Assembly: GCF_949628215.1 (NCBI RefSeq)
Contig: NW_027441194.1
Coordinates: 62,001-126,000 of the forward strand
Reading direction: 5' to 3'
DNA length: 64,000 nt
From: Phalacrocorax aristotelis
Lineage: Eukaryota > Chordata > Aves > Suliformes > Phalacrocoracidae
The position numbers were made by a program, and so were the translations under genes. Of the stretch, positions 46,001 to 57,490 are shown one piece after another (the first letter of the stretch is position 1; each line of letters opens with the position of its first letter). The notes beneath the pieces were generated by a model. It did not search any database. It had not been told where the DNA came from and saw only the letters and a list, made by a program, of their open reading frames with translations.

Positions 46001-47214
46001 CTCCGCTCACCTCCCAATCCGTGCCTCCCGGGTCAGTGGCCACGTCAGGTGCCTGCTCGCATTCTCGGTCCGTCCCCGATGGCTGGGGAACCGTCACCTT
46101 CAATGCCAGGCCCACTTCTGGGGAAATACGGAGAGGCACACAGATGTTGGACACTGCTTTCCAAAATCAAGAGCTCACCACGCAAAACAAACTAACAAAT
46201 CCTTTTGACCGACTTGTTCGGCAACACAGAGACCCCAAAGGCAGAAATCCCAGACGAGTGACCTCACAGCCCGCCCCGTCACAGCACACGACGCCATCTG
46301 CTCGCCTTTGCCGTCACGCCTCGCTCGACTGTCCTGCTTAACCCTCGACCTGTTACTTAAACTGCAAGAAAAAGTCAAACCACGCAACACACAAAAATCA
46401 CAGTTCGTGTCAGATGACTCAAGCACAGGCGGACACCGATAGGGCAAATGCCAAAAGCAATACGGGAAGCAAACAGGCGTGGCTGGTGTAGCGACACACT
46501 CTCCTTTTGTAGGTAACTCACTCCTGAGCGACTCCATGAACAGCCGCGTGGAGAACCTCTCGGCAGACAGCACGCTCGAGTGGCCGTGCTGACACATACG
46601 GGGAAGGAGACTGGGCTACCGGAGGCTGCTTGCACACAGAACACGACCATTAGCTAACACTTAAACACCCCTTTCCCAACCATTCCCCGGTACCAAGACT
46701 TCAAAAACCCCTCCTCTCCTCCTGAACTGTCAGGGAAGGAACCTCACTCCTTCCCGACAGCTCCTGCCCTGTATTTGCACCCCTAAAGCCCCTATGTCAG
46801 CCGCTCCTCGGGAGCCGCCCTTCCCACCTCTGCCCCGCGTTCTGCGAGCACCTCCCACCTTCCGGCTTCCCGCAGACTCCGTGCTCTCTACAGGCCCACA
46901 AAATAACAGAAGCCCTGATGCTTATAATCTACAAGGGACCTGCCGCAAGCTGCAAAGGTTCTCGGGACAACGTGGTACTCTGCGGGCGATCGGGAAAGGC
47001 GACGAGCAGTCCCGTACACCGACACACACTATGCGTTACGTCCCTGCTGCTTTCTGAAGGAAGGCTAGAGCTCCATATACAGATGTGTACAACACACTCA
47101 CCCTAACCCCTACCGCAGCATCTCACCATCAGTCCTATTGAGAGATAACGTCAACAACTTGCACAACACAGGCAAAACTGGTGGAAAAAATATAAGGTTC
47201 TACCTTCAGTCAAG

Positions 47215-47400
47215 TCAAAATTCCTGGAAAACAAGACAAAACAAACAAAAAACCTACCACACACAAAAAAACCCAACAAACCATAAACAAAAAAACCCAG
47301 ACAAAACCATAACACCCCCACAAAACCAAATAATCCAAAACACACTATTAGACCATCTTGCTACCCCTGAACACCCAACAAAAACTTACTGACCCAAGGG
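47215..47400. repeat. A/C-only low-complexity tract
   Basis: Nearly all A and C on the plus strand with 'aaacaaaaaaaccc' words; the minus strand is T/G only. Contains no gene. Confidence 0.75.
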
Positions 47401-49379
47401 AAAACAAAAGCTCGTACAAGTGTACTTCCTAATATATATCTGCTGCTCAACTTTGACTGCTCCTTAATCTCTTACCTCAACCAGAAACCTCCCCATCTCT
47501 GAATGTCAAAACACACCTACCCAAAGAGCTTAGACAGCTCAAAACCTGCAACCAACTCAAGGAACAGTACCAGAGAAGCCCAGGAGCAGAATGAGCCTCC
47601 TGAAAAAAGGCTGGGGCTCATCTACCCCAGCGGAATGGCAAAGCAGAACGAAATCTTTTAAGAACCCCTTCTCAAAAAATATCTCTGGTTATAAAGTAAA
47701 TAATTTATTGTAAAGCCATCAACCATTCGGAGTCACCTCAACGCTCTCTCTCGCTCAGTCCCTTAACAGAACTAGATCAGTCTCAAAGGACAAAAAACAC
47801 GAAAAGAAACGTGGAAATACACAAGCATATCGGGAACCGTATGAAGCAGCTAAATTAACACCTCAGTAGCTGGGGCAAAACTAAATTGTAAAGGACAACA
47901 AAAAAACACCCCAGGAGACACATGGATTAAAACAGATGAAGGCTCTCTCTTCTCGCAGAAGCTCAAGAAGAGACCTGAGCCAACGGTACACAGCTCTGGG
48001 GTATCGGATACCGAAAAGAAACATACTCGAGACAGAAAACAGACTGCTGTGGAGCACAAAGGTGGCTTTGGCAAAGGTTCTGCTGGGACAAGAGTCACAG
48101 TTACAGGGAACGGACAGCGGCCGGCAGGGGAAACGCCGTCGGCGTGGAGGGGCCAGCGGGGGAAATGCCGCCCTCAGCTAACGCTGCGCTATCAAGCCTT
48201 AAGCGAAAACTGCAGAGTAGTTACAGGAGACGGGCATAAGATGGATGCTGAATATCACTTGATGGTCACAAAATCTCATGGGGATGGGCACCACGTAGCC
48301 TCACGGACACCCCTTAGACCCAAACGCTTAACGAAAGACGCTTCTTGCCAAAACACAAGCTCGACGAGGAAAAGCCAAAGCTGATGCGGGGGCAACTACT
48401 AAAATCTCAGTACGTGAGCAGGCATTACTTAAGATGGTGCGGTGGTTCTGCTGGGTCCGTCCAACCTGAGCAACGGGTTCTAACGCCTGTCCAGCAGCGT
48501 CCATGGTCTCTCTCACGGCCTCCCACATCAGAAACCTCCCCTGCCCAGGACCGCGTTTTGCATGTTCCACCCCTCCCCATCCCCGCAATGAAAATCAAAC
48601 ACAACAAATAAGCAGTCTACTTCATCTTCTTGGCCTCCAAAAGAAGCTTCCTTCCTCTGCTGAGCGTCGACACCAACATCCTCGTGCCGTTCCTCAAAAG
48701 CAAGCTGGTCCTCGGGTGCCCGTACTGCCAAAAGAAGACAAAACGATTATGCTCTTATAACGAGCTCCATCATCCTCTCCTCCTTCAGGAAATCGAGTCC
48801 CGATTGCTACATACCAGAAGTTTGTGCAGTAGATGGCCGAGGCCAGCCCCGTAAATGAAGCACTCTGTGACCCTGCTTTCTCTTTTGGCCACAGCACCCG
48901 CCACTGGGGAGCCCCAAACCCCTTCGTGACTCCCTACGAAAACCAGATACAACTAGTTCAAAACATCTGGCAGGTGAGAGATGACCGACAAACACGTACA
49001 GCCCACCTTACCCTCAAACCAGCCAGAGAGCTGACTTCCTCCCCCACTGAACTCTCATCTTCGACAAATTCACCAAACAGAACAATGTTTACACTGAACA
49101 GAACAAAACCCTTACCCTCTGACACTCTGAAACGGGTTTGTGCACCCACAAAATATATATATTCATGCTACCGACCCACGTACCACACTTCCTCAGGGTC
49201 AGCCCCACAAAGACAGGAGAACGCCCAATGCTCTCTCCATGGATACCCCGATGCTCCGCTCCCTTCTTTGCTGCTCCTGTCACGGGAAAACGCTGGGAAT
49301 AAAAAAAGGTTCAGAGAAGCAAAACAATAAACAATAGGGAGAGGGACCAGCGCAAAGGAATAGAGAGAGGAAGAGACGA
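47400..49379. other. Unique sequence at the right edge of the island
   Basis: Several short ORFs (60-165 codons) on both strands with no recognisable domain. A plus-strand acceptor CTCTCCTCCTTCAG near 48788 and a donor CTGGCAG|GTGAGAG near 48976 could bound an exon of about 185 bp, with low confidence. Becomes purine-rich from about 49320 as it approaches the satellite. Confidence 0.35.
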
Positions 49380-50028
49380 ACAGGAAGGACAGACAACCCC
49401 ATCCTGAGCACAGCCTCTGGGAGAGGGAAAGAGGAAACAGCAACCGTTATTACCGCAGATCAACCCTGACCAAAGCCTCCTTCCACAGGGGCTTCTGGAC
49501 ACACCGCTCCTTCCCCGCGCTACTGCTACGGGCCCCTGTGCCGAGGGGGAATCCAGTGCAGGCAGAGAGAGGCAGAGAAAAGTAGCCACAGGCTACAGGA
49601 CAGAGAGAGGGAGGACTGAAAAGACAGGGAGGCAGGGAGCCACTCAGAGCGAGATGGAGAAAGAAGGTGCGGGGGGGTGCAAAAAAAAAAAAAAAAAAAA
49701 ACAAACAAAAAAAAATTTTGCAGCAGGTAAGGAAAGAGACGGGGCTGGGGGAGAGACAGGGAGGGCCCAGGACGCACAAGAGAGGCAACGGGGCCTCAGT
49801 GGCCCAGGACTCACCGCGACTCTCGCTCTCAGCGCTGCTGGCACAATTTAGCCGTTCAGATGCTTCTTTCCCCTCCTCTCCTCCCTGCCTCTTCTGCAGC
49901 TCCAGACTCTAGGCCGACCTCCACCTAAAGAGGATACGTGGGTGTCTTACCGCTCTTACGAGATGAGGCTTCCTCGGCACGTAGCCTAGCTCGCTCGTGC
50001 ACTACACGCCCGTACCCAACTCCGGGTT

Positions 50029-51895
50029 ACGTGTACGGACCCTGCGGTGCACGTTGGTGGCCTGGCCCGCTGCGGACTATGAAGGGGGATCCTTCCTCCC
50101 TCACCTGCAGGGACAGGCTCTCTCTTGCCTGCAGCAGGAAGGCAGCTGGCAGCCAGAGCGCCTTCAGTTTCTTCTGCTTTACCTTTCGTTGGCGTCTCCA
50201 GCTTCAGCCGAGGCAGCTCCTGTCCACAGCCGGGAAGGGCTCTGTGTGTCCCTTTTCGCCCCGGCGCCGCGAGGATGGCAAAGCCGGGCAGAGAGAAGCC
50301 ACGCAAGCCTGAGACGGCCGCAGTCGACGGCGTCCCCGGGGGAAGGACAGACAACCACGTCCTCAGCACGGTCTCTGGGAGAGGGAAAGAAGAAACAGCG
50401 ACCGTCATTACCGTCGATCGACCCTGACCAAAGCCTCTCCTTGCGCAGGGGCTTCCGGACACACCGCCCCTTCCCCGCGCTACTGCTACGGGCCCCTGCG
50501 CCGAGGGGGAATCCAGTGCGCTTGAGGGCCGGCTCGCTGCCTTCACGACAGGGCCTGGGGGCGGCCAAGGGCTACGCAGCACGCTTCAGGGGAGGTGCCG
50601 GGGCTGGGGGCAGGCGCACGGGGCAAGGGGGGGCCAGGGGAGGCTAAGCGGGAGCTCCGGCGAGCCGGGGAGGCGGCCATCATCTGCGCCCTGGGCAGGG
50701 GGAAAAGGTCCTCCTCCTTTCCCTCTTCCCTTCTGTCAGCTCCCGGGGAACTCACCGCTTCTCGGGGAGCGGCCGCACCCGCAAGCCCCCAGAAATCAAC
50801 ACGAATCCAACCCCAAAAATACACCGCGCCTACCGTACGCGGCACGGCCGCCCGGCACCCGAGCGCCGGAAGACCGCGCCTCCCGCCACGCCCCGGCGAA
50901 CCACGTGACAGCGCCGGCAGCCACTGCGCCAGGACTACACCTCCCGGCATGCTCTGCGCCACAACACGGCCGCACGGCCACCCGGCAGGCGCACCACCAC
51001 AGCTCCCGGCACGCCGCCAGCCCGCCCTCCCCGCTCTCGGACCCTGCGGGCCACCGTCCCGGCCGCCGATGCACCCGGAAGCCCCACCGAGCCCTCAGCA
51101 CAGCCTCGCTCTCCCCACCGCCCGCTCCGACCCGGCGCTGCCCCGCCGCAGCCCTCCTCGGGGCTTGACCCGGGACGCAGCGCTCCACCACCCAGCCCCC
51201 GCTCACCTCCTCCCTCGCTACAGTCGCAGCCCACTGACGCTCGGCCACAGCTCCGCTCCGCTCCGCCCTCGGCTCACACTGGCCCCCCGGAGCCGGGCAC
51301 CACCCCTTTTCCAGGGAGGAGCCGGCACCGTCAGCCCCACCGCCCGCACCTGGGGCTCCTCCATCCAGACCCCGCCATCAGCTGAGGCGCAGCAGCAACG
51401 GGGGGCCCCCTCCCCTCACCCCCACAGTGCACCACCTCCTCCCCTGGGCTCCATCACAGCCCCTTGCCCCACGCAAAGGCAGCGCAAACGCAGCCCTGAG
51501 GGCAAAGGAGAGGGCAGGTGTTTGTGCAGGCGCGCACGTAACAAGTCCCAGGAGCCATTCGTGGGTCAGGGTCCCCAACGCTCCCCCCCTGCCCCAAGGC
51601 CACCTCGGCCGCCGTTGCCGCAGCCGCACGGAGCTGGTGTTGGCTGCGATAGTGCTCATTTTCTCCACAGTAGCTAGGAAGGGATACGTTTTGGATTTAT
51701 GCTCAAAACACCGTTAATAATGTAGAGATGTTTTGGTTCTTGCTGAGCACTGCTTCCACAGTCAGGGCCTCTTCTGGTTCTCTCAGTGCCCCACCAGCAA
51801 GTAGGCTGGGAGAGGACACAGCTGGGAAAGCTTTCCCAGCTAACTGACCAAAGGGATATTCCATACCATTTGACATCACGCTCAGCACACGCAGC
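50029..51895. other. B-specific CpG-island module, copy 3
   Basis: Shortest copy (about 1.87 kb), because the promoter tandem has a single unit. Minus-strand donor GAGAAGCG|GTGAGT at 50750-50755. An extra 'cgctc' step occurs near 51255. Confidence 0.75.
50866..50975. promoter_or_regulatory. Promoter cluster, copy 3: single ZNF143-like site
   Basis: CCGGAAG-type ETS site near 50866, E-box CACGTG at 50902-50907, and one ACTACACCTCCCGGCATGC at 50934-50952, followed directly by the part that lies after the last repeat in the other modules. Confidence 0.6.
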
Positions 51896-53904
51896 TGGGG
51901 GAAGAAGGGGGAGTCCTTGGGGGCTACGGCATTTCTCTTCCTAAGTAACCGTTACACATGACAGAGCCCTGCTTTCCCAGAGGTGGCTCAACACCTGCCC
52001 GCCGAAAAGGAGGAGTGAATTAATTCCTTGCTTTGCTTCCACGCACAGCTTTTGCTTTACCTATTAAACAGCCTTGATCTCAACCCATGATTTTTCTCAC
52101 TCTTACCCTTCCAGCTCTCTCCCCCAGCCCACTGAGGGTGGAGCGAGCAAGCAGCTCCCTGGTGCAGAATAGCCAGCTGGGGCTAAGCCACGGCACGCGC
52201 TTGTCCCGGTTTGGCAGGGAACGGACCGTCCGTCGCCTGGCTCCTGGGGCGACGGGCTGCTGGGCAGAGGGGGAGGCCACCAAAGGTGAGGAGCAGGGCA
52301 CGGGACAGTAGGAAGAGAGAAGAGAAGAGCGGCATCCGGCTGGACGGGCGGGGGGGGCGTGTGTGCGTGTAGTGAGAAGGCACGAGGCAGGGAACAGGAC
52401 GGCCAGAGAAGGACAGGGAGCCTGACGGAGGTGGAGATAAAAGCAGCAGAGAGAGGGGAAGAGAGGCAGCAGAAAGAGGGAAGAGCAGGACACAGACCAA
52501 CAAAGAAGGAAGAGGAGCAGGCTGGAGACGCACAAAGAACCTGGGGCAGGCAGCACGACAGCGAGGGAGGAAAGAAGAATAGGGGCAGGAAGCTGGACCG
52601 AGCGCGATGGAGAAAGACAAGATAAGCGACAAGAACAGGGCAGAAAGGGAAGAATGAAGCCACGGGGACAGGGAGCCGAGACAGCCAACGACGGAGGGAA
52701 GGGGCCGGGGAGGGAACACCACAAAACAAACCACGGGGCTACGTGGTACAGAGCATGAGAAGGCAGAGAATTAACAATTAGGGAGAGGGAGCCAGAAAAA
52801 CAACAACAAAACAACACCCAAAACAAAGGGAGATGGGGAGCAAAAGGAATCGCAATGCGTACAGAAAGAAGAGAGAAACAATTCTAAAAGAGGGTCACGG
52901 GGAAGCCAGAGACAGCAAGATGGAGAAAGGACAAAAGCTACAGGCTACAGGGCAGAGAGGGAAGAATTAATGGATAGACACAGAGAGCTGGGCAGAAAGA
53001 GGTGGAGAAAGGCTGACGATCACACGGCCAACAGGGAAGAGAGAAGAGAGGGAGGAATTTTAAAAACAGGGGCAAGAAGCCAGAGAGAGGGAGAGAGAGG
53101 CAACACTAAAATGGGGACAAGCCACAGGGCGGCGAGGAGGGAACCGATGAATAAGAACAGGAGACCAAAGAGAACACAACGTAGAATGGAAAAAAGGAAC
53201 AGCGGCCCAACAGGGAAGGAGGAATTAAAGATCAGGCACTGGGAGGCAGACAGAGACACATGAAGAAACAAGTGGGAAAAAAAAAAAAAACCAAAAACAC
53301 AACAACAGCAATGGGCTACAAAGACAGAGAGAGAGGGAAGAAAGAAAACATAGCAGCAAGGAGCTGGACAGAGAGAGATGAGGACAAACAAATAGCACGG
53401 GTCTACGTGACAGAGAACGTGGAATTAGAACACAGAGAGAGGGAGCCGGACAGAGAGAGAGGCCGAGAGAAAAATCTAGACGGGCTACAGCGGGCAGAGG
53501 CAGGAATTAAAACCTAGGGACAGGGAGCTGGACAGAGAGAGACGGAGGTCACAGGGAACAGCGGCGGGTGCAGGAAGAACAGGAATTCATGAACAGGGAA
53601 AGGGAGCTGGACAGAGAAGAACTCAGAAAGGCAAGAACAGTAGCAGGGTACAGAGCAGACGAATTAAAAAGCGCGGCGGGAGCGTTGAGGCAGACAGAGA
53701 GATTAAGAAAAAAGCCACGGGCTACGTGGCAAAGCAGGAGGAATTCAGAAACGGGGATGGCAACCAAGGGAGAGTGAGCTGGTGAAGGACAACGGGCATT
53801 CCAAGTGAGGGACGGGGAGCTGGGAAAAGCGAGGCAGAGAAAAACAGAATCACAGAGAGAATCACACAAAGCCAAAAAAGAAGAAACTGAACAACAGGAA
53901 CAGG

Positions 53905-54432
53905 TGTAACCAAAGCGATGAAATCAGCCAACCAGAGACGGTGTTCCATTACGGGAACATGGAGCGTACGAATCAGCGCACCTGTTGATCTGCATTTTAG
54001 TCCCTAGGCGATCGTTAACGTCAGCAGAACAACAGACAACGTGCTTCTGTCAGAAAAGGACGACAAAACGCGGTTTCGTGGAGCGGACTGAGAGAACTAG
54101 CCAAGACTGCCAAGATTAACAGCCAAGAAGGTAAAAGGCAATTCTGGCAGGGGGAGATCGCGACCACCGACTCACGGACCACCACCGAGCCTGCGCAGCG
54201 ATTTACATACGGAACGAGCAAGTTTGTACCGATCAGCAGACAGGACAATAATGAATACGTATGAATACGTAAAATTTTGATCTACAAATTGAACGGGAAA
54301 GGTGCGTGAGGTACGCACGCCAGGAGGAGCGATCCCCCGTGCATCCGGCGCCGTGAATAAAGAATGCCTGCTCTTTAATACTAAATTGGTCTTGAGGAGT
54401 TGTTTCCGATTTTACCGCGTTTTTCGGTAACA
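53905..54432 (+). mobile_element. LTR-like segment, 528 bp, units 8/9
   Basis: TGTAACC...CGGTAACA, full length, no U3 deletion; follows a B unit, as at 13778-14305. Confidence 0.5.
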
Positions 54433-57292
54433 CAGGGAGTCAGACCGAGAGAGCCAGAGAAAGACAAAAATACCGACAGGCTACAGGACAGAGCAGGAGG
54501 AGTAAAAAAATAAAAACGGAGCCAGAGCCAGGCAGAGAGAGGCGGAGAAAGAACAAGTAGCCACAGGCTACAGGACAGAGAGAGGGAGGACTGAAAAGAC
54601 GGGGAGGCAGGGAGCCACTCAGAGCGAGACGGAGAAAGAAGGTGCGGGGGGGGCGCAAAAAAAAAAAAATTTTGCAGCAGGTAAGGAAAGAGAGGGGGCC
54701 GGGGGAGAGACAGGGAGGGCCCAGGACGTACAAGAGAGGCAACGGGGCCCCACTGGCCCAGGACTCACCGCGACTCTCGCTCTCAGCGCTGCTGGCACAA
54801 TTTAGCCGTTCACATGCTTCTTTCCCCTCCTCTCCTCCCTGCCTCTTCTGCAGCTCCAGACTCTAGGCCGTCCTCCACCTGAAGAGAACACGGGGGTGTC
54901 TTACAGCTCTTACGAGATGAGGCTTCCTAGGCACGTAGCCTAGCTCGCTCGTGCACTACACGCCCATACCGAACTGCGGGTTCCAACTGTGGGAAGAAGG
55001 GGGAGTCCTTGGGGGCTACGGCATTTCTCTTCCTAACTAACCGTTACACATGACAGAGCCCTGCTTTCCCAGAAACAGCTCAACACCTGCCCGCCGAAAA
55101 GGAGGAGCGAATTAATTCCTTGCTTTGCTTCCACGCACAGCTTTTGCTTTACCTATTAAACCGTCTTGATCTCAACCCATGATTTTTCTCACTTTTACCC
55201 TTCCAGCTCTCTCCCCCAGCCCACTGAGGGTGGAGCGAGCAAGCAGCTCCCTGGTGCAGAGTTGCCAGCTGAGGCTAAGCCACGGCACGCGCTTGTCCCG
55301 GTTTGGCAGGGAACGGACCGTCCGTCGCCTGGCTCCTGGAGCGACGGGCTGCTGGGCAGAGGGGGAGGCCACCAAAGGTGAGGAGCAGGGCACAGGACAG
55401 TAGGAGGAGAGAAGAGCAGCATCCGGCTGGACGGGGGCGGGGGGGGCGTGTGTGCGTGTAGTGAGAAGGCACGAGGCAGGGAACAGGACGGCCAGAGGAG
55501 GACAGGGAGCCTGACGGAGGTGGAGATAAAAGCAGCAGAGAGAGGGGAAGAGCAGGACACAGACCAACAAAGAAGGATGAGGAGCAGGCTGGAGACGCAC
55601 AAAGAACCTGGGGCAGGCAGCACGACAGCGAGGGAGGAAAGAAGAACAGGGGCAGGAAGCTGGACCGAGCGAGATGGAGACAGACAAGATAAGCGACAAG
55701 AACAGGGCAGAAAGGGAAGAATGAAGCCACGGGGACAGGGAGCCGAGACGGCCAACGACGGAGGGAAGGGGCCGGGGAGGGAACACCACAAAACAAACCA
55801 TGGGGCTACGTGGTACAGAGCATGAGAAGGCAGAGAATTAACAATTAGGGACAGGGAGCCAGAAAAACAACAAAAAAAACACCAAAACAAAGGGAGATGG
55901 AGAGCAAAAGGAATCGCAATGCGTACAGAGAGAAGAGAGAAACAATTCTGAAAGAGGGTCACGGGGAAGCCAGAGACAGCAAGATGGAGAAAGGACAGAA
56001 GCTACAGGCTACAGGGCAGAGAGGGAAGAATTAATGAATAGACGCAGAGAGCTGGGCAGAAAGAGGTGGAGAAAGGCTGAAGATCACACGGCCAACAGGG
56101 AAGAGAGAAGAGAGGGAGGAATTTTAAAAACAGGGGCAAGAAGCCAGAGAGAGGGAGAGAGAGGCAACAATAAATGGGGACAAGCCACAGGGCAGCGAGG
56201 AGGGAATCGATGAATAAGAACAGCAGACCAAAGAGAACACAATGTAGAATGGAAAAAAGGAACAGCGGCCTACAGGGAAGGAGGAATTAAAGATCAGGCA
56301 CTGGGAGGCAGACAGAGACACATGAAGAAACAAGTGGGAAAAAAAAAAAAAAAACAACGGCAACGGGCTACAAAGACAGAGAGAGAGGGAAGAAATAAAA
56401 CATCGCAGCAAGGAGCTGGACAGAGAGAGATGAGGACAAACAAATAGCACGGGTCTACGTGACAGAGAACGTGGAATTAGAACACAGAGAGAGGGAGCCG
56501 GACAGAGAGAGAGGCCGAGAGAAAAACCTAGACGGGCTACAGCGGCAGAGGCAGGGATTAAAACCTAGGGACAGGGAGCTGGACAGAGAGAGACGGAGGT
56601 CACAGGGAACAGCGGTGGCTGCAGGAAGAACAGGAATCCACAAATAGGGAAAGGGAGCTCGACAGAGAAGAACTCAGAAAGGCAAGAACAGTAGCAGGGT
56701 GCAGAGCAGAGCAGACGAATGAAAAAGCGCGGGGGGAGCGTTGAGGCAGACAGAGAGAGATTAAGAAAAAAGTCACGGGCTACGTGGCAAAGCAGGAGGA
56801 ATTCAGAAACGGGGATGGCAACCAAGGGAGAGTGAGCTGGTGAAGGACAACGGGCATTCCAAGTGAGGGACGGGGAGCTGGGAAAAGCGAGGCAGAGAAA
56901 AACAGAATCACAGAGAGAATCACACAAAGCCAAAAAAGAAGAAACTGAACAACAGGAACAGGTGTAACCAAAGCGATGAAATCAGCCAACCAGAGACGGT
57001 GTTCCATTACGGGAACATGGAGCGTACGAATCAGCGCACCTGTTGATCTGCATTTTAGTCCCTAGGCGATCGTTAACGTCAGCAGAACAACAGACAACGT
57101 GCTTCTGTCAGAAAAGGACGACAAAACGCGGTTTCGTGGAGCGGACTGAGAGAACTAGCCAAGACTGCCAAGATTAACAGCCAAGAAGGTAAAAGGCAAT
57201 TCTGGCAGGGGGAGATCGCGACCACCGACTCACGGACCACCACCGAGCCTGCGCAGCGATTTACATACGGAACGAGCAAGTTTGTACCGATC
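54235..57292 (+). repeat. Macrosatellite unit 9 (type A, 3058 bp)
   Basis: As unit 1. Markers: A-run of about 12 directly before 'ttttgcagcag' (54656-54669), ggccgtcctcc near 54867 (shared with unit 7), and an A16 run near 56339 that has lost the following 'ccaac'. Confidence 0.97.
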
Positions 57293-57490
57293 AGCAGACA
57301 GGACAATAATGAATACGTATGAATACGTAAAATTTTGATCTACAAATTGAACGGGAAAGGTGCGTGAGGTACGCACGCCAGGAGGAGCGATCCCCCGTGC
57401 ATCCGGCGCCGTGAATAAAGAATGCCTGCTCTTTAATACTAAATTGGTCTTGAGGAGTTGTTTCCGATTTTACCGCGTTTTTCGGTAACA
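56963..57490 (+). mobile_element. LTR-like segment, 528 bp, units 9/10
   Basis: Same termini and length as the standard copy at 2729-3256. Confidence 0.5.

Larger units (their letters stand above)
49380..54234 (+). repeat. Macrosatellite unit 8 (type B, rearranged start)
   Basis: Starts with a fragment of the B module (49380-49560, matching about 10157-10340), joined at 'cagtg|caggcagagagagg' to the leader of a unit (matching about 9385 on). Thus a deletion crossing a unit boundary made the right border of the island. From there it is a regular B unit with its module at 50029-51895 and the 171-bp segment at 52115-52285. Lacks the 5' LTR-like segment. Confidence 0.9.
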
